The translations under genes were made by a program, and so were the position numbers. Under the pieces are notes generated by a model. It ran no database searches, had not been told where the DNA came from, and worked only from the letters and a program-made list of their open reading frames with translations. From contig CALEGD010000119.1 of assembly GCA_937877075.1 (NCBI GenBank), positions 1-7,093 on the forward strand: a stretch of 7,093 nucleotides of DNA. Reading direction: 5' to 3'. Below, piece by piece: positions 6,101 to 7,093 of this stretch. Every line of letters starts with the position of its first letter. Position 1 is the first letter of the stretch. Origin of the DNA: an uncultured Acholeplasmatales bacterium. Lineage in GTDB: Bacteria; Bacillota_I; Bacilli_A; ML615J-28; CAG-698.

Positions 6101-6127
6101 AAAACATCCAACTAATCTGGATGTTTT
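6101..6127 (-). terminator. Rho-independent terminator of the aldehyde dehydrogenase gene
   Basis: AAAACATCCA (6101-6110) pairs perfectly with TGGATGTTTT (6118-6127) around a 7-base loop. On the minus strand the stem runs into seven T, five bases past the stop codon of the aldehyde dehydrogenase. On the plus strand TTTTATTTTT follows, so the hairpin could terminate in both directions. Confidence 0.85.
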
Positions 6128-6131
6128 ATTT

Positions 6132-7093
6132 TTACTTCATAAATTTCTTAAGAACTTTTAAATTATCCTTAAAAGGAGGATAGCGAAGTGGGATATCTAA
6201 TCGATTTGACTTTTTCATCACACTTTTTTTGTGGGAAAAAGTTTCAAAACTTGCTTTTCCGTGATAATTCCCCATTCCGCTTTCTCCGACTCCGCCAAAA
6301 GGAAGATGGGAGGTTGCCAGATGGACGATTGTATCATTAATACAGCCACCACCATAAGATATGCTTTTCAAGATTAAGTTCTCACTGGCTTTATTAGTCG
6401 TAAAGAAATATAATGCCAGAGGTTTTGGGCGAGAGTTAATGAGTTTTATCACTTCATTTAGATCGGTAAATTCAATAACTGGAAGAATTGGACCGAAGAT
6501 TTCTTCTTGCATAATCGGGCTGTCCCAATTGACATCATCAATGATTGTTGGTTCAATCCGATTAGTTTTCGAATCGGATTTCCCCCCGTAAAAGACATTT
6601 CCGCTATCCATCAAACCTAGTAGGCGTTTGAAATGGCGTTCAGTGATAATTTTCGGAAATTGATAATCTTCTTTAAGGGCATTAGAAAAGAACTTATTTA
6701 TGTATTTTTTAATAGCTTCCAGTAACTTATCTTTTATCTTCTTATGAACTAAAAGGTAATCCGGAGCTACACAGGTTTGACCGGCATTGATAAACTTCCC
6801 CCAGACAATGCGTTTAGCGGCAAGATCTATATTAGCACTCTCATCAACAATACAAGGGCTTTTGCCGCCAAGCTCCAAACTGATCGGAGTTAAATGTTTT
6901 GATGCCGCTTCCATAACAATTCGTCCGACATTAGTTCCGCCGGTAAAGAAAATATAATCAAAGCCGCTCCGCACGAGATGCTCTGTGGCATCCGCACCAC
7001 CGATCACGCAACGTACATCCCCCTCTCGGAATGCATCCATGAGGATGGCCTCGATCACTTTTTCCGTATGCGACGCGATTTCCGACGGCTTGA
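6132..7093 (-). CDS. Aldehyde dehydrogenase, class 3 / YwdH-like, C-terminal 319 residues (5' end outside window)
   Basis: NAD(P)-dependent oxidation of an aldehyde to the acid. The frame is open to the window edge and begins inside the family motif KPSE (AAG at 7091-7089), so about 140 N-terminal residues are missing from a usual ~455-460. A GTG at 7058 is internal, not the start. Visible motifs are FTGGTNVG (nucleotide binding), LELGGKSP with the general-base Glu (codon at 6875-6873), NAGQTCVAPDY with the catalytic Cys (codon at 6773-6771), EEIFGPILPV, and PFGGVGESGMGNYHGKASF. The ending SHKKSV...LDIPLRYPPF is typical of class 3 and fatty-aldehyde type enzymes such as Bacillus YwdH. No membrane tail follows, so it is probably soluble. 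The substrate cannot be told. The first ~133 bases in the reading direction are much more GC-rich than the rest, but the frame and motifs are intact. A strong terminator follows. Confidence 0.96.
   Translation of the reverse strand, partial: KPSEIASHTEKVIEAILMDAFREGDVRCVIGGADATEHLVRSGFDYIFFTGGTNVGRIVMEAASKHLTPISLELGGKSPCIVDESANIDLAAKRIVWGKFINAGQTCVAPDYLLVHKKIKDKLLEAIKKYINKFFSNALKEDYQFPKIITERHFKRLLGLMDSGNVFYGGKSDSKTNRIEPTIIDDVNWDSPIMQEEIFGPILPVIEFTDLNEVIKLINSRPKPLALYFFTTNKASENLILKSISYGGGCINDTIVHLATSHLPFGGVGESGMGNYHGKASFETFSHKKSVMKKSNRLDIPLRYPPFKDNLKVLKKFMK

Larger units (their letters stand above)
5803..6131. other. Intergenic region of 329 bases between the aldehyde dehydrogenase and the large gene
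   Basis: This gap holds the tandem terminator hairpins of the aldehyde dehydrogenase on its right (6085-6127) and a promoter for the large gene on its left (5866-5895). Between them is a weak inverted repeat (AGTAAGGT 5908-5915 with ATCTTACT 5931-5938). A patch at about 5980-6055 is less AT-rich than its flanks and in one plus-strand frame reads KELLLTFGVSEETAELDY before a stop, with no usable start. It could be a decayed gene remnant, but nothing identifies it. No RNA gene is recognised. Confidence 0.5.

Noticed and set aside
7056..7058. GTG as the start of the aldehyde dehydrogenase
   Set aside because: The frame continues upstream to the window edge and encodes the conserved KPSE motif, so the gene is truncated by the window rather than starting here.

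Overview
The window is AT-rich DNA (roughly one third G+C by eye) from a bacterium. AAAGGAG-type ribosome binding sites, TTGAAA/TATAAT-type promoters and U-tract hairpin terminators point to a low-GC Gram-positive lineage: Bacillota, or a mollicute relative that uses the standard code (tryptophans are TGG; the complete genes end in TAA). The dehydrogenase at 768-1625 closely resembles what I remember of Bacillus YkwC, which supports this. The exact taxon is inference.

Almost everything is on the minus strand, so transcription runs from high to low coordinates. At the right edge is the C-terminal two thirds of a class 3-type aldehyde dehydrogenase (6132-7093), closed by a hairpin terminator at 6101-6127. 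A 329-base gap (5803-6131) carries a probable promoter for the largest gene (2977-5730). That gene encodes a protein of about 917 residues with a CvpA-like four-helix membrane anchor and a long all-helical domain, which I read as about nine degenerate 70-105-residue repeats with one dockerin/EF-hand-type calcium loop in the last. It ends at a terminator (2818-2852) shared with a short convergent plus-strand frame (2574-2822) that could encode a single-pass membrane miniprotein. Left of this, behind a well-formed promoter (2473-2501), comes a tight unit: rpiA (ribose-5-phosphate isomerase), tRNA-Pro(GGG), a YkwC-like 3-hydroxyacid dehydrogenase, and the N-terminal half of a CNNM/CorC-family membrane protein that runs off the left edge.

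Most genes are housekeeping or general metabolism: pentose phosphate interconversion, oxidoreduction of small hydroxyacids and aldehydes, and a probable cation transporter or transport regulator. They do not form one pathway. The least explained element is the CvpA-anchored repeat protein; positive-inside reasoning puts its repeat domain outside the cytoplasm, as in the CvpA-anchored protease MarP. No CRISPR array, transposase, phage gene or recognised defence system is visible.

Both edges look odd. Bases 1-53 form a perfect 18-bp fold-back inside a coding region, and the last ~133 bases are much richer in G+C than the rest. If this window is a whole contig, its ends may contain assembly or library artefacts.
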